NCBI GenBank assembly: GCA_014284505.1
Contig: JAAFYY010000001.1
Span: 6,931,845-6,995,844, forward strand
Direction: 5' to 3'
Length of the DNA: 64,000 nt
Source: Streptacidiphilus sp. 4-A2
Lineage (GTDB): Bacteria > Actinomycetota > Actinomycetes > Streptomycetales > Streptomycetaceae
The position numbers were made by a program, and so were the translations under genes. Positions 29,339 through 38,409 of the stretch are shown here, one piece after another. The notes under the pieces are model-generated. The model did no database searches. It saw nothing but the letters and a program-made list of their open reading frames with translations, and had not been told where the DNA came from. Each line of letters begins with the position of its first letter. The first letter of the stretch is position 1.

Positions 29339-29848
29339 ATGCTCACCACGCTTGAGACCACCTACACCGATACCCGGGCCGGGGATCTGGCCTGGTGCCT
29401 GGGCAGCAAGCAACTGCCCGCGCTGGCCGTGCTGAACCTCCGGATCGGACCCACCGACCTCCAGTTGCGCCTGCTCGGAGCCTCCCACCAGGTCATCCTC
29501 GGAGCGGCGCCGAGCAGTGCTCCGAGACCGTGGCCTGCCTGCCGGGCAGCCGGACCCCGCTGCCCGCCCGGGTCGCGGAGTGCCTCCGGGGCTGGGAGTA
29601 CGAATTCGCGGCCCGGGTGGAAACCCTTCAGGAGGAGGGATTCGCCCGCCGCGCGCAGGAACTCCTGGCGTTGGTGGAGAACCATCCGCACGGCCTCGCC
29701 GGGGTCTTCCCCGGCGATCCCACCGCCTTCACCGCGCTGCTCGCGGGCGCGGCGAAGGGAGATCTACTGGCGGACCTGGCATGCCTATCCGCAGGAGGGG
29801 CGACTGGTGTGCACCCGCTCCTCGCTCAGGCTCCGCACCGCGCCCTGA
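29339..29848 (+). CDS. DUF2617 family protein
   Basis: About 170 residues. ATG 29339; MLTTLETTYTDTRAGDLAWCLGSKQLPALAVLNLRIGPTDLQLRLLGASHQVIL is the start of the actinobacterial DUF2617 family, followed by ETVACLPGSRTPLPARVAECLRGWEYEFAARVETL, DPTAFTALL and the end TWHAYPQEGRLVCTRSSLRLR. Two frame changes (near 29510 and 29775) compensate. Function unknown. It lies 101 bp before the spermidine-synthase-like gene, a pairing I remember from Streptomyces. Confidence 0.8.
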   Translation: MLTTLETTYTDTRAGDLAWCLGSKQLPALAVLNLRIGPTDLQLRLLGASHQVILGAAPSSAPRPWPACRAAGPRCPPGSRSASGAGSTNSRPGWKPFRRRDSPAARRNSWRWWRTIRTASPGSSPAIPPPSPRCSRARRREIYWRTWHAYPQEGRLVCTRSSLRLRTAP

Positions 29849-29949
29849 AATTGCGAATAGCTCAGCTGAGCGAAAAGTCAACTCCCGGCTGTGCGCGCTC
29901 AGTCGTTCAGGGGAAGAGCCGGTGGCCCGCGGTCGCCTAGCGTTTGTTT

Positions 29950-31582
29950 GTGATCAACCATTCCGTGGCCCCCGCGCCGACGCCTGCCGTCGGCGGCCGC
30001 GCCGGCCGGTGTCTGGTGCTGGTCGCGGCATTTGTCTGCGCCGCCTGCGGACTGGTCTACGAGCTGGAGCTGGTCGCCCTCGGCAGCTATCTGCTGGGTG
30101 ACTCGGTCACCCAGGTCTCCGTGGTGCTCTCGGTGATGGTCTTCGCGATGGGCGTCGGCTCGCTGCTCGCCAAGCGCTTCACCACCCGCCCGGCGACCGC
30201 GTTCGCCCTGGTCGAGAGCGCGCTCGCGATGACCGGCGGGCTGTCGGTGCTGCTGCTGTACGGCTGCTTCGTCTGGGTCGGCCACTACCGGATCGCCCTG
30301 GTCGTGGTCGCCACCGTGATCGGCACGCTGATCGGCGCCGAGATCCCGCTGCTGATGACCCTGATCCAGCGGATCCGGCGGCAGGACGCGGGCAGCGCGG
30401 TCGCCGACCTGTTCGCCGCCGACTACGTGGGCGCGCTGGTCGGCGGGCTCGCCTTCCCCTTCCTGCTGCTGCCCGCACTCGGCCAGGCCGACGGCGCCCT
30501 GGTCACCGGCGCGGTCAACGCCGTGGCCGGGGCCGCGGTGGTGCTCTGGCTGTTCCGGCACGAACCACCGCGCCGGATCCGGCCGCTGCTGTGGGGGCTG
30601 TGCGGGGCGGTGCTGCTGGCCCTGGCCGTCGCCGCGGCGCTCACCGGCGCCTTCGAACGCGCCGCCCGGCAGACGCTCTACGGCGCCCCGGTCCGCTTCA
30701 CCAGCCAGAGCCGCTACCAGGAGGTGGTGCTCACCGGCCCGGTGCCGACCGGTCCGCTGCCCACCGGCCCCGCGCCCCTGGACACCCTCTCCCGGGTACC
30801 GCCGCAGCGCTCCGGCACGGACGGCTACCCGCGCGGGACGAACGGGAGTTGCGACTGTGGCTGGGTGGCCGGAACGCGGTCTGCGGCAGCGACCAGGCGC
30901 TCTTCCACGCGGCCCTGGTCCAGCCCGCGCTGGTCGGCCCGCGGGCCCGGGTGCTGGTGCTCGGCGGCGGCGACGGACTGGCCCTGCACCAGGCGCTGCT
31001 GCACACCGACGTACGTCAGGCCGCGCTGGTCGAGATCGACCCGATGGTGCTCGGCCTGGCCCGCAGCGATCCGGTGCTGTCCGCGCTCAACGGCCGCTCA
31101 CTGAGCGACCCCAGGGTCCGGGTGCACACCGCCGACGCCTTCGACTGGCTGCGCTCCGCGGCCCGCCGACCGCTCCGCTACGACGTGATCATCGCCGACC
31201 TGCCCGACCCCGGCCTCGACCAGGGGCACAAGTTCTACACCGAGGAGTTCTACGGCCTGGCCCGGCGGATACTCGCCCCCGGCGGGCGGCTCGCGGTGCA
31301 CGCCGGCCCGGTCGACGCGAGCGGCTACTGGGCGGCGGACGCCGCGCTGCGCGCCGTCGGGCTGCGCACGGCCGACTACGCGCTGCCTGCCGGGGGCTGC
31401 GGCGGTCCTGCCGACTGGGGCTTCGTCCTCGCCGCCGCCGCTACCCCCGGTTGGCCCTGCCGCCGGGCCTGGCCGAGCCACCGGGCCTGGACCCGGCCGC
31501 GCTGCGGCTCGCGGCCGCCCTGGCCGGCACCCGCAGACCCACCCGTGCGGCCGCCCCGGCCACCCTGTTGCAGTCGGGCTGA
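29950..31582 (+). CDS. speE: Membrane spermidine synthase-like protein
   Basis: About 545 residues. GTG 29950 (VINHSVAPAPT) is the likely start; GTG 29971 is possible. The N-terminal half has about seven membrane segments (CLVLVAAFVCAACGLVYELELVALGSYLLGDS, QVSVVLSVMVFAMGVGSLLAKR and others). After a GPVPTGPLPTGPAPL linker comes an aminopropyltransferase/methyltransferase-like domain: RDERELRLWLGGRNAVCGSDQALFHAALVQPAL, VLVLGGGDGLALHQALLH (SAM-type glycine loop), ALVEIDPMV, DAFDWL and YDVIIADLPDPG. The frame changes near 30825 and 31445. Family members transfer aminopropyl groups to putrescine; the membrane fusion type is poorly characterised, so polyamine activity is inferred. Confidence 0.8.
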
Positions 31583-31679
31583 GCACCGGGCCGGAAGGCG
31601 TCGGCAACCCGTCTCCGGCGCACAAAAAGACATCCTCATACGTCCCTTCCGGGCCCCCAGGTCTGTACGCTCCCAAGGT

Positions 31680-32618
31680 ATGGAGCATGAGGTTCTGGTA
31701 CCGCTGTCGCCGCAGACCGTCCGCCGGTCGCTGCGCCGTCCCGAACTGCTGGCCCGCTGCCTGCCCGGCTTCGTCCCGGCCGAGGAGGCCGCTCCGGACG
31801 CCGCCGTCGTGGCCGGGCGGCTGAAGCTGCGGGGGGCAACTCCTCGATCACCTACCGGGGCACGCTGCGGGTCGTGCCCGGCCCCGAGGACGGCCCGCTG
31901 CTGCTCTCGGCCGAGGCCCAGCAGGCCGTCGGCGAAGGCGAGGCCGCCGGGAGGCTGACGGTCTCGGTGACCCCGCTGGAACCCCGGCCGCGACGGCGTC
32001 GGCGACGGCGTGGACGGCGAGGAGCGCAGCCGGATCAGCTTCGGCTGCGAGTTCAGCGGCAAGGGCCGGATAGAGGAGCTGGATCCGCAGGCCCTGGCCC
32101 TGGCCGCGCGCCGACTGCTGGACCGTTTCTGCGCCACGCTGGTGGTCGAGCTCGACTCGGAGGCCCCGCAGGAGCAGCAGCTCTTCGAGGTGCTGGAGGG
32201 CCTGCCCGACCTCGGCGACTTCCCGGATCTGGCCGACCTCTCGGAGCTCTCCGAGCTGCCGGACATCGACTCCCCGGACCTGTTCATGATCGAGGAGTCG
32301 GTGGCCCCCGGCCCCAGGCGATGGACGGCTCCTGGCCCGGGGGCTCGAAGGGTCCGAGGAGCCGGTGCACCGCCGCAGCATGGTCGGCCGCTCCGCCGAG
32401 GAGGTCGACCACGCCCGCCGCGCGGCCGCTACGGCCCGGCCCTGCCGCCGCGCAGCGCCCGCTCCCGCGCCGCCGCGCGCTGGGGCTCCTCGGATCGGCG
32501 GATGGGCGAGCCGCCGAACCCGGAGGGCGAGTACAGCCGGATGCCCTGGCTGGTCGGCGGCTCGGTCGCGGTGGTCGGCGGAATGGTGCTGCTGGCCCGC
32601 GCGCTGCGCCGACGCTGA
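31680..32618 (+). CDS. SRPBCC/CoxG-like protein with C-terminal membrane anchor
   Basis: About 315 residues after repair. ATG 31680 lies 8 nt after a TACGCT -10, so it is possibly leaderless. MEHEVLVPLSPQTVRRSLRRPELLARCLPGFVPAEE resembles the CoxG/SRPBCC ligand-binding family; ITYRGTLRVVPGPEDGPLLLSAEAQQAVGEGEAAGRLTVSVTPLE, ISFGCEFSGKGRIEELDPQALALAARRLLDRFCATL and an acidic middle (EVLEGLPDLGDFPDLADLSELSELPDID) follow. The C-terminus has EYSRMPWLVGGSVAVVGGMVLLARALRRR, a membrane anchor with a basic tail. The frame changes near 31835, 31985, 32315 and in the 32400s. Ligand unknown. Confidence 0.7.
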
Positions 32619-32774
32619 GCCCTGGGGCCTGAGCCCACGGCGGCTTCGGGCGGCGTTCGGGCGGCGTTCGGGCGGCTTCGGGCGGCTTCGAGCGCTGAGC
32701 CCTCGGCGGATTCGGCGGGGGCGCACGCTACCGTCGTCCACGAACGCTGCCGCCCGCCACTGCCTGGAGGTACC

Positions 32775-33621
32775 GTGCCCCGCTCCGCCCCGACGACCCA
32801 GTCGCCGGTCCGGCTCTCCGCCGGGGACGCCGAGCTGACCCTGCTGCCCGCCGACGGCTGCCGTGTCGCCGGCCTGCGCGTGGGCGGCACCGAGCTGCTG
32901 CGCACCGCGCGGGACGGCGCGCCCTGGGACGGTGACGTGTTCGGACACGGCTCCTTCGCCATGGTCCCCTGGGCCGGCCGGGTCGACCGGGGACGCTGGC
33001 GCAACGCCCAGGTCAGCCATGAGCTGCCGATCGACATGCCGCCGCACGCCATCCACGGCACCGGCATCCGCACCGCCTGGCGCCCGGCCGCCCCGGCCAC
33101 CGCCGACAGCGCCGCGTTCTACTACGACCTGGCCGAGCCCTGGCCCTACCGGGGCCGGGTCACCCAGCTGTTCGAGCTGACCCCGGAGTCGCTGCGGACC
33201 ACGCTCTCGGTGGAATCCGCGGCCGACTCGTTCCCGGCACAGGTGGGCTGGCACCCCTGGTTCCGCAAGCAGCTGCGCCCGGACGGTGCGCAGGCCCGGC
33301 TGGACTTCGCCCCGGCCTGGCAGGAGGAGCGCGGCCCGGACCACCTGCCGACCGACGCCGGACCGACCCGCTGTCCGGCCCCCGGGACGACTGCTTCGGC
33401 ATGCCGGACGGGTCCTGGCCACCCTGGTCTGGGCGGGTGAGCTCAGCCTGGAGATCACCGCCGACGTGGACTGGCTGGTGGTCTACGACGAGCAGGACGA
33501 CGCGATCTGCGTGGAGCCCCAGTCCGGCCCCCCGAACGGCCTCAACACGACTCCCCGGCTGGTCACACCCATCGACCCGCTGGAGGCACGGACGACCTGG
33601 AGCTGGCGGCGGCCGGTCTAA
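32775..33621 (+). CDS. Aldose 1-epimerase family protein
   Basis: About 283 residues. GTG 32775 follows CTGGAGG. Galactose-mutarotase-like beta-sandwich: LTLLPADGCRVAGLRVGGTELLRT, FGHGSFAMVPWAGRVDRGRW, MPPHAIHGTGIRTAW (catalytic His in the HAIHG motif), FPAQVGWHPWFRK (second His) and CVEPQSGPPNGLNT (the catalytic Glu in the EPQSG motif). The frame is lost between about 33340 and 33415 and regained, so the segment around DPLSGPRDDCFGMPDG needs repair. It interconverts anomers of hexoses. Monocistronic. Confidence 0.88.
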
Positions 33622-33793
33622 GACCGGCCGGACATTGGGGGGCGGGTGAAGGAGCGGGTCGAGGGCCGAGTCTGGGCGGTGCCGAGGAGGGAGCCATGGC
33701 GGAGCCCTGGCGACTGACGAGAAGCCGTCCAGGCGAGAGCCATCGGCCCGCGACGCCGCCCCCCAATTTCCAGCCGGTCTAAGCTAGAGCCTC

Positions 33794-34330
33794 ATGAGCA
33801 ACCACCGCGACGCGCTTCTCGAAGAGATCAAGGCCAAGGCCGTGGTCCACGGCAAGGTCACCCTGTCCTCCGGCCTGGAGTCCGACTACTACGTCGACCT
33901 CCGCCGGGTCACGCTGGACGGCCAGGCCGCCCCACTGGTCGGCCAGGTGATGCTGGACCTGACCGCTGACCTGGAATTCGACGCCGTCGGCGGGCTCACC
34001 CTGGGCGCGGACCCGGTCGCCACCTCCATGCTGCACGCCACCGCGGCGCGCGGCGGGCGACTGGACGCCTTCGTGGTCCGCAAGGCGCAGAAGGCGCACG
34101 GGATGCAGCGCCGGATCGAGGGCACCGAGGTCAAGGGCCGCCGGGTGCTGGTGGTCGAGGACACCTCCACCACCGGCGGCTCGCCGCTGACCGCGGTCGA
34201 GGCGGTGCGCGAGGCCGGTGGCGAGGTGGTCGCGGTTGCGGTGATCGTGGAGCGTGGCGCGGCGAACGCGATCGCCGAGGCGGGTCTGCCCTACCTGGCC
34301 GCCTACCAGCTGGCCGACCTGGGCCTCTGA
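33794..34330 (+). CDS. pyrE: Orotate phosphoribosyltransferase
   Basis: 178 residues, intact. ATG 33794 lies 8 nt downstream of TAAGCT, possibly leaderless. AVVHGKVTLSSGLESDYYVDLRRVTLDGQAAPLVGQVML; LTLGADPVATSMLHATAARGGRLDAFVVRKAQKAHGMQRRIEG; and the PRPP loop RVLVVEDTSTTGGSPLTAVEAVREAGG. It converts orotate and PRPP to OMP in pyrimidine synthesis. Other pyr genes are not in the window; the isolated position near fbaA matches my memory of the Streptomyces core. Confidence 0.95.
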   Translation: MSNHRDALLEEIKAKAVVHGKVTLSSGLESDYYVDLRRVTLDGQAAPLVGQVMLDLTADLEFDAVGGLTLGADPVATSMLHATAARGGRLDAFVVRKAQKAHGMQRRIEGTEVKGRRVLVVEDTSTTGGSPLTAVEAVREAGGEVVAVAVIVERGAANAIAEAGLPYLAAYQLADLGL

Positions 34331-34368
34331 GGGGTCCGAAGGTTCCAGGAGTTGCAGGGGTTCCGGGC

Positions 34369-34395
34369 GTTCAGCGGCCGCCGAGGCCGCTGAAC
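34369..34395. terminator. Bidirectional terminator hairpin
   Basis: Arms GTTCAGCGGCC / GGCCGCTGAAC (11 bp, perfect), loop GCCGA, between convergent pyrE and DedA genes. Confidence 0.8.
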
Positions 34396-34418
34396 CCCTG
34401 TACCCGTACGCCAGGGCG

Positions 34419-35159
34419 TCAGCCCCGGCGGTGCCGCCCGCCCGCGGCCGCGGGGGAGCCGTCGGTGTCGGCTTCGGCCGGGACCGCCTGGGCCGTTCGG
34501 GCCGCCGGGCCGCCGGGCCGGCGCTTGCGCCGCTCCCGGACCAGCTCCACCAGGATCGGCGAGATGGACAGCAGCACGATCAGGGCCATCGCCGGGATCA
34601 GGTACTTGTCGATCACCGGGGCCAGTGCCGCGCCGAAGTTGTAGCCCAGCAGCAGCATCACCTCGGTCCAGGCGACGCCGCCGATGAGGTTCCACAGGAA
34701 GAACTGCCCGGCCGGCATCTCCAGGGTGCCCGCGACCGGGTTCAGGAAGGTCCGCACCACCGGGATGAACCGGGCCATCAGCACGGCCTTGGCCGGGCCG
34801 AACTTCACAAAATAGGCCTCGGCCTTCTCCACGTACTCGCGCTTGAACAGCCGCGAGTCGGCCCGGTCGAACAGCCGTCGCCCGGCCTTCGCGCCGAGCA
34901 GGTGGCCGAGCTGGGCCCCGGCGACGGCGCACACCGGTGCGCCGACCAGCAGCACCCCGATCGGCATCTGGGTGCCGATGGTCTTCAGGCCCGCGCTGGA
35001 GGCGGCCACACCGGCCAGTACCAGCAGGGAGTCCCCCGGCAGGAAGAAACCGATCAGCAGCCCGGTCTCGGCAAAGATGATCGCCAGCAGGCCGTAGGTC
35101 CCGACCTGCGAGATCAGTGCCTTGGCGTCGAGAACGTTCAACGCTAGATTCGTGGTCAC
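34419..35159 (-). CDS. DedA family membrane protein
   Basis: 246 residues, intact, GTG 35159. DedA/SNARE-associated (VTT) domain: GTYGLLAIIFAETGLLIGFFLPGDSLLVLAGVAAS with the E-x-GLLIGFFLPGDSLL motif, AGAQLGHLLGAKAGRRLF, KFGPAKAVLMARFIPVVRTFLNPVAGTLEMP (the ARFIPxxRTxxxxxAG core) and FFLWNLIGGVAWTEVMLLLGYNFG. The C-terminal cytoplasmic tail is basic then Ala/Pro-rich. DedA proteins act as undecaprenyl-phosphate or lipid flippases and in pH/proton homeostasis. Confidence 0.92.
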   Translation of the reverse strand: MTTNLALNVLDAKALISQVGTYGLLAIIFAETGLLIGFFLPGDSLLVLAGVAASSAGLKTIGTQMPIGVLLVGAPVCAVAGAQLGHLLGAKAGRRLFDRADSRLFKREYVEKAEAYFVKFGPAKAVLMARFIPVVRTFLNPVAGTLEMPAGQFFLWNLIGGVAWTEVMLLLGYNFGAALAPVIDKYLIPAMALIVLLSISPILVELVRERRKRRPGGPAARTAQAVPAEADTDGSPAAAGGRHRRG

Positions 35160-35481
35160 GTGGGCAGACTAGCGGGCGTATCCAGCAGCCCACTGTGAAG
35201 GGCGGAACCCGGTACCCCTACGGGCCCGCCCTGGAACCGTCCCGGGGCCGTCAACGGAGCCGCCCTCGGAAGCACCCCCGGGCCTTCCTCGGAACGGCCC
35301 GCGATGTGCCGGTCACCAGCAGTTCATCCGACCAGCCCCAGCTGCTCCGCCGGGGCGCCGACGCCTCACCCGCAAAGGCGAACCCGGAGCTCAGGGATGG
35401 GACAATGACGCCGGTGCCCGGCCCTGGTCGGGGTAGCAGCAGTATCCGTAGACGCATCACCGACAACAGGAGCGGATCCGT
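35160..35481. other. Divergent promoter region dedA / fbaA
   Basis: About 320 bp without a gene. It must carry promoters in both directions. GGGACAATGA at 35398-35407 is a candidate -10 (GACAAT) for fbaA, with no good -35. AGGAGC at 35468-35473 is the fbaA ribosome site. No repeat or hairpin of note. Confidence 0.45.
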
Positions 35482-36505
35482 ATGCCCATCGCAACTCCCG
35501 AGGCCTACAACGAGATGCTGGACCGGGCGAAGGCAGGAAAGTTCGCCTACCCGGCCATCAACGTGACCTCGACCCAGACCCTGCACGCCGCCCTGCGCGG
35601 TTTCGCCGAGGCCGAGAGCGACGGCATCATCCAGATCTCCACCGGCGGTGCCGAGTTCCTGGGTGGCCAGCACAACAAGGACATGGTGACCGGCGCGGTC
35701 GCGCTGGCGGAGTTCGCGCACATCGTCGCGGCCAAGTACGACATCACCGTCGCCCTGCACACCGACCACTGCCCCAAGGACAAGCTGGACGGCTATGTCC
35801 GCCCGCTGCTGGCGATCTCCGCCGAGCGTGTGGCCCGCGGCGAGAACCCGCTGTTCCAGTCGCACATGTGGGACGGCTCCGCCGAGACCCTGCACGACAA
35901 CCTGGAGATCGCGCAGGAGCTGCTGGCCCAGGCCGCCGCCGCGAAGATCATCCTTGAGGTCGAGATCACCCCGACCGGCGGTGAGGAGGACGGTGTCTCG
36001 CACGAGATCAACGACAACCTCTACAACCTCGGTGAACGACGCCGTGCGCACCGCCGAGGCGCTCGGCCTGGGCGAGAAGGGCCGCTACCTGCTGGCCGCC
36101 TCCTTCGGCAACGTCCACGGCGTCTACAAGCCCGGCAACGTCGTGCTCAAGCCGGAGCTGCTGCGCGAGCTCCAGGACGCCATCGGCGCCCAGTACGGCA
36201 AGAAGGACCCGTTCGACTTCGTCTTCCACGGCGGCTCGGGCTCCTCCGCCGAGGAGATCGCCGTCGCGCTGGAGAACGGCGTGGTCAAGATGAACCTGGA
36301 CACCGACACCCAGTACGCCTTCACCCGGCCGATCGTGGACCACGTCTTCCGCAACTACGACGGCGTGCTGAAGGTCGACGGCGAGGTCGGCAAGAAGAGC
36401 ACCTACGACCCGCGCACCTGGGGCAAGCTGGCCGAGGCCGGGATGGCGGCCCGCGTCGTCGAGGCCACCCGGAGCCTGCGCTCGGCCGGCACCCGGATGA
36501 AGTAG
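35482..36505 (+). CDS. fbaA: Class II fructose-bisphosphate aldolase
   Basis: About 341 residues. MPIATPEAYNEMLDRAKAGKFAYPAINVTSTQTLHAAL; ISTGGAEFLGG; ALHTDHCPKDKLDGYV with Zn His and catalytic Asp (HTDHC); SHMWDGSAETLHDNL; EVEITPTGGEEDGV; ASFGNVHGVYKPGNV and VFHGGSGSSAEEI (Zn His residues, phosphate loop); MNLDTDTQYAFTRP. The frame changes once near 36030 (NLY then VNDAVRTAEALG), fitting a lost AC dinucleotide. It cleaves fructose-1,6-bisphosphate to DHAP and GAP; an essential glycolytic/gluconeogenic enzyme, so the break is almost certainly a sequence error. Confidence 0.95.
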
Positions 36506-36526
36506 TCACCGGTCCGCACGGACGAA

Positions 36527-36578
36527 ACCGCGCCCCCGCACCCGGCCTCCAGCAGAGGTCCGGGTGCGGGGGCGCGGT
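36527..36578. terminator. Bidirectional terminator hairpin
   Basis: Arms ACCGCGCCCCCGCACCCGG / CCGGGTGCGGGGGCGCGGT (19 bp, perfect) with a 14-nt loop between convergent fbaA and DUF3151 genes. Confidence 0.88.
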
Positions 36579-36648
36579 CCGTTCGGTCCGGGAGCCGCCT
36601 ATGAGGGCGCTGCCGGTGGGGGCGCTGCTGGTGGGGGAGTTGCCGCGC

Positions 36649-37067
36649 TCAGCGCTTCAGCTCGGTGTAGGCCTCGGGGCTGCTGTCGCGCAGGAAGGTC
36701 CAGCAGCGCTCCGCCTCCTCGGTCTCCTTGATGGCGTCGGCGGCCCGGGCCAGCGCCGCCAGGCAGCGCAGGAAGCCGCGGTTGGCGCGGTGGTCCCACG
36801 GGACCGGCCCGTGCCCCTTCCAGCCGGCCCGGCGCAGCGCGTCGAGCCCGCGGTGGTAGCCGGTGCGGGCGTACGCGTACGACTCCACGACGTGGTCCTC
36901 GGCGAAGGCGTCGTCCGCGAGCATGGCCCAGGCCAGCGAGAACGCCGGGAAGTCGGCCGCCACCTGGAGCGGCGAGGCGGACTGCTCCGCCAGCAGCCGG
37001 TAGGGCTGCTCTTCCTCCGGAAGCAGTACGGGGTCGGGTCCGCCCAGCAGTTCGAGTGAATGCTCAT
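36649..37067 (-). CDS. DUF3151 family protein
   Basis: About 139 residues. ATG 37067 (MSIHSN). The main part AADFPAFSLAWAMLADDAFAEDHVVESYAYARTGYHRGLDALRRAGWKGHGPVPWDHRANRGFLRCLAALARAADAIKETEEAERCWTFLRDSSPEAYTEL is diagnostic for actinobacterial DUF3151, a TPR-like helical protein of unknown function. The first ~25 residues are in a different frame (break near 37030). Located next to fbaA, as I remember in Streptomyces. Confidence 0.82.
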
Positions 37068-37176
37068 GGCATGCAGTCTGCCATCTGGGCGTATGACCCC
37101 GGTCAAAGTCCGGTCGAGGACGGCCTCCACTTCGGCCCGGGCGGCCTTCGGCGGCCCGGGTTCAGGCGGCCGGCGT

Positions 37177-38276
37177 TCAGGCGGCCGGGGGTACGGTCAG
37201 CCGCCAGGCGCCGGGTTCCACGGTCCAGGTGCGTTCGCGGACCGGGCCGCTGAGGGTGTGGTCGGCCTCGTAGGTGAACAGCCCGCCGGTGACGCTGATC
37301 CGCTGGGCCCGGCAGCGGTAGGGGCCGCCGCGTGCGGCCGGATTGCTGACCAGCACCTCCATCAGCCCTTCGAGGTCGGTCCGGTCGCCGGGCAGCAGCC
37401 GGTCGCCGGCCGGCAGTCCGTCCCGGGCCGGGGGCTCGGCGCGGCCGGGGGGCGTGCTCCTGGGCCGGCTCGAGCTCCTGGCGGCGGAGTTCCAGACCGA
37501 GATCAGCCCCACCGGGTGGTCCCGGTCGGCGAGCAGCCGGCCGTCGGCCTCGACCCGCAGGAACTGGCCCGGCCCCCCGTGGGCGTGTCCGAGCAGCGGC
37601 GCGGCGACGCTCCTGGCAGCGGCCCTGGCAGTACGGCCGAGCTGGGTGCACCAGCTGCCGACCAGGCCGCCGGAGCCCGTCCGGAGGTGTTGTTGTTCGC
37701 CCTTGGCGAACAGGCTGCATGGGGATCGAACTGTTGATCTCGCTGCCCCTGCTGGTCCTGCGGAGCGGGGTCGGGGACCCCGGCGCAGCCCCGTTCGGCG
37801 GCGGCTGCCGCGGGTGCCTGCTCCGGGACACCGCGCCCCGGGATCCGCAGCCCGCTGAGGACCACTCCGCCGTCCTCGTCCACCAGCAGGTCCAGCGTGC
37901 GCTCGCCGCCGCGGGCGATCGCCCTGGCCGCCTCCACCGGACGGCTGGACGCCCCCAGTGACCTGGCCAGAGCCACTTTATGGCCCTTTCCGACCGGGAT
38001 GATCCCGACCGGTCCGGCGTCCAGCTGGGCATGCCGGTGCAACAGCTGCACCACATGGCGCAGCGCCTGATCATCACCGATCACAACCAGTCGCCGACGG
38101 CCCCTGCGCGAAAGCACCCGTTCCAGTTCGGTGAGGTCTCCCGGCACCACCGCCTTCATCGCGAAGGCGGCCCCGAGCACGTCCCTGGCGACCCTCACGG
38201 ACTCCCCGTCCACGGCCAGTGCCGCGGGTGAGACGACCACCAGCAGAGCCTCTCCCGCCGATTGCGCAGCCGACAC
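37177..38276 (-). CDS. Diacylglycerol kinase-like (lipid kinase) protein
   Basis: About 365 residues after repair. GTG 38276: VSAAQSAGEALLVVVSPAALAVDG, then LVVIGDDQALRHVVQLLHRHAQLDAGPVGIIPVGKGHKVALARSLGA, the nucleotide-binding loop of the DAGK catalytic domain (usually GGDGTL; here GDDQAL, so degenerate) and RTLDLLVDEDGGVVLSGL. C-terminal part: GQFLRVEADGRLLADRDHPVGLISVWN, LMEVLVSNPAARGG, ISVTGGLFTYEADHTLSGPVRERTWTVEPGAWRLTVPPAA. At least three frame changes occur (about 37830, 37660 and 37505). The altered GGDG motif questions kinase activity. Confidence 0.7.
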
Positions 38277-38310
38277 CGCGGTCCTTCCTCGGGTAATCTC
38301 TCGGTGTAAG

Positions 38311-38338
38311 AGCCCCTAGCGCTGTTGCGCCAGGGGCT
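38311..38338 (+). promoter_or_regulatory. Hairpin in the purA leader
   Basis: AGCCCCT-A-GCGC TGTT GCGC-C-AGGGGCT forms a stem with one mismatch, followed by TTGG, 72 bp before the purA GTG. It lies between divergent genes, so it is not an ordinary gene-end terminator; it could attenuate purA or terminate upstream starts. A TAATCT -10-like hexamer is at 38294-38299. Confidence 0.4.
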
Positions 38339-38409
38339 TGGTCTATCCGGGGCCACGAGCGGCGGCCTTTCGCCGTCTGTTGTGCCCCGCCCGAAAGGGG
38401 TGTACGCCT

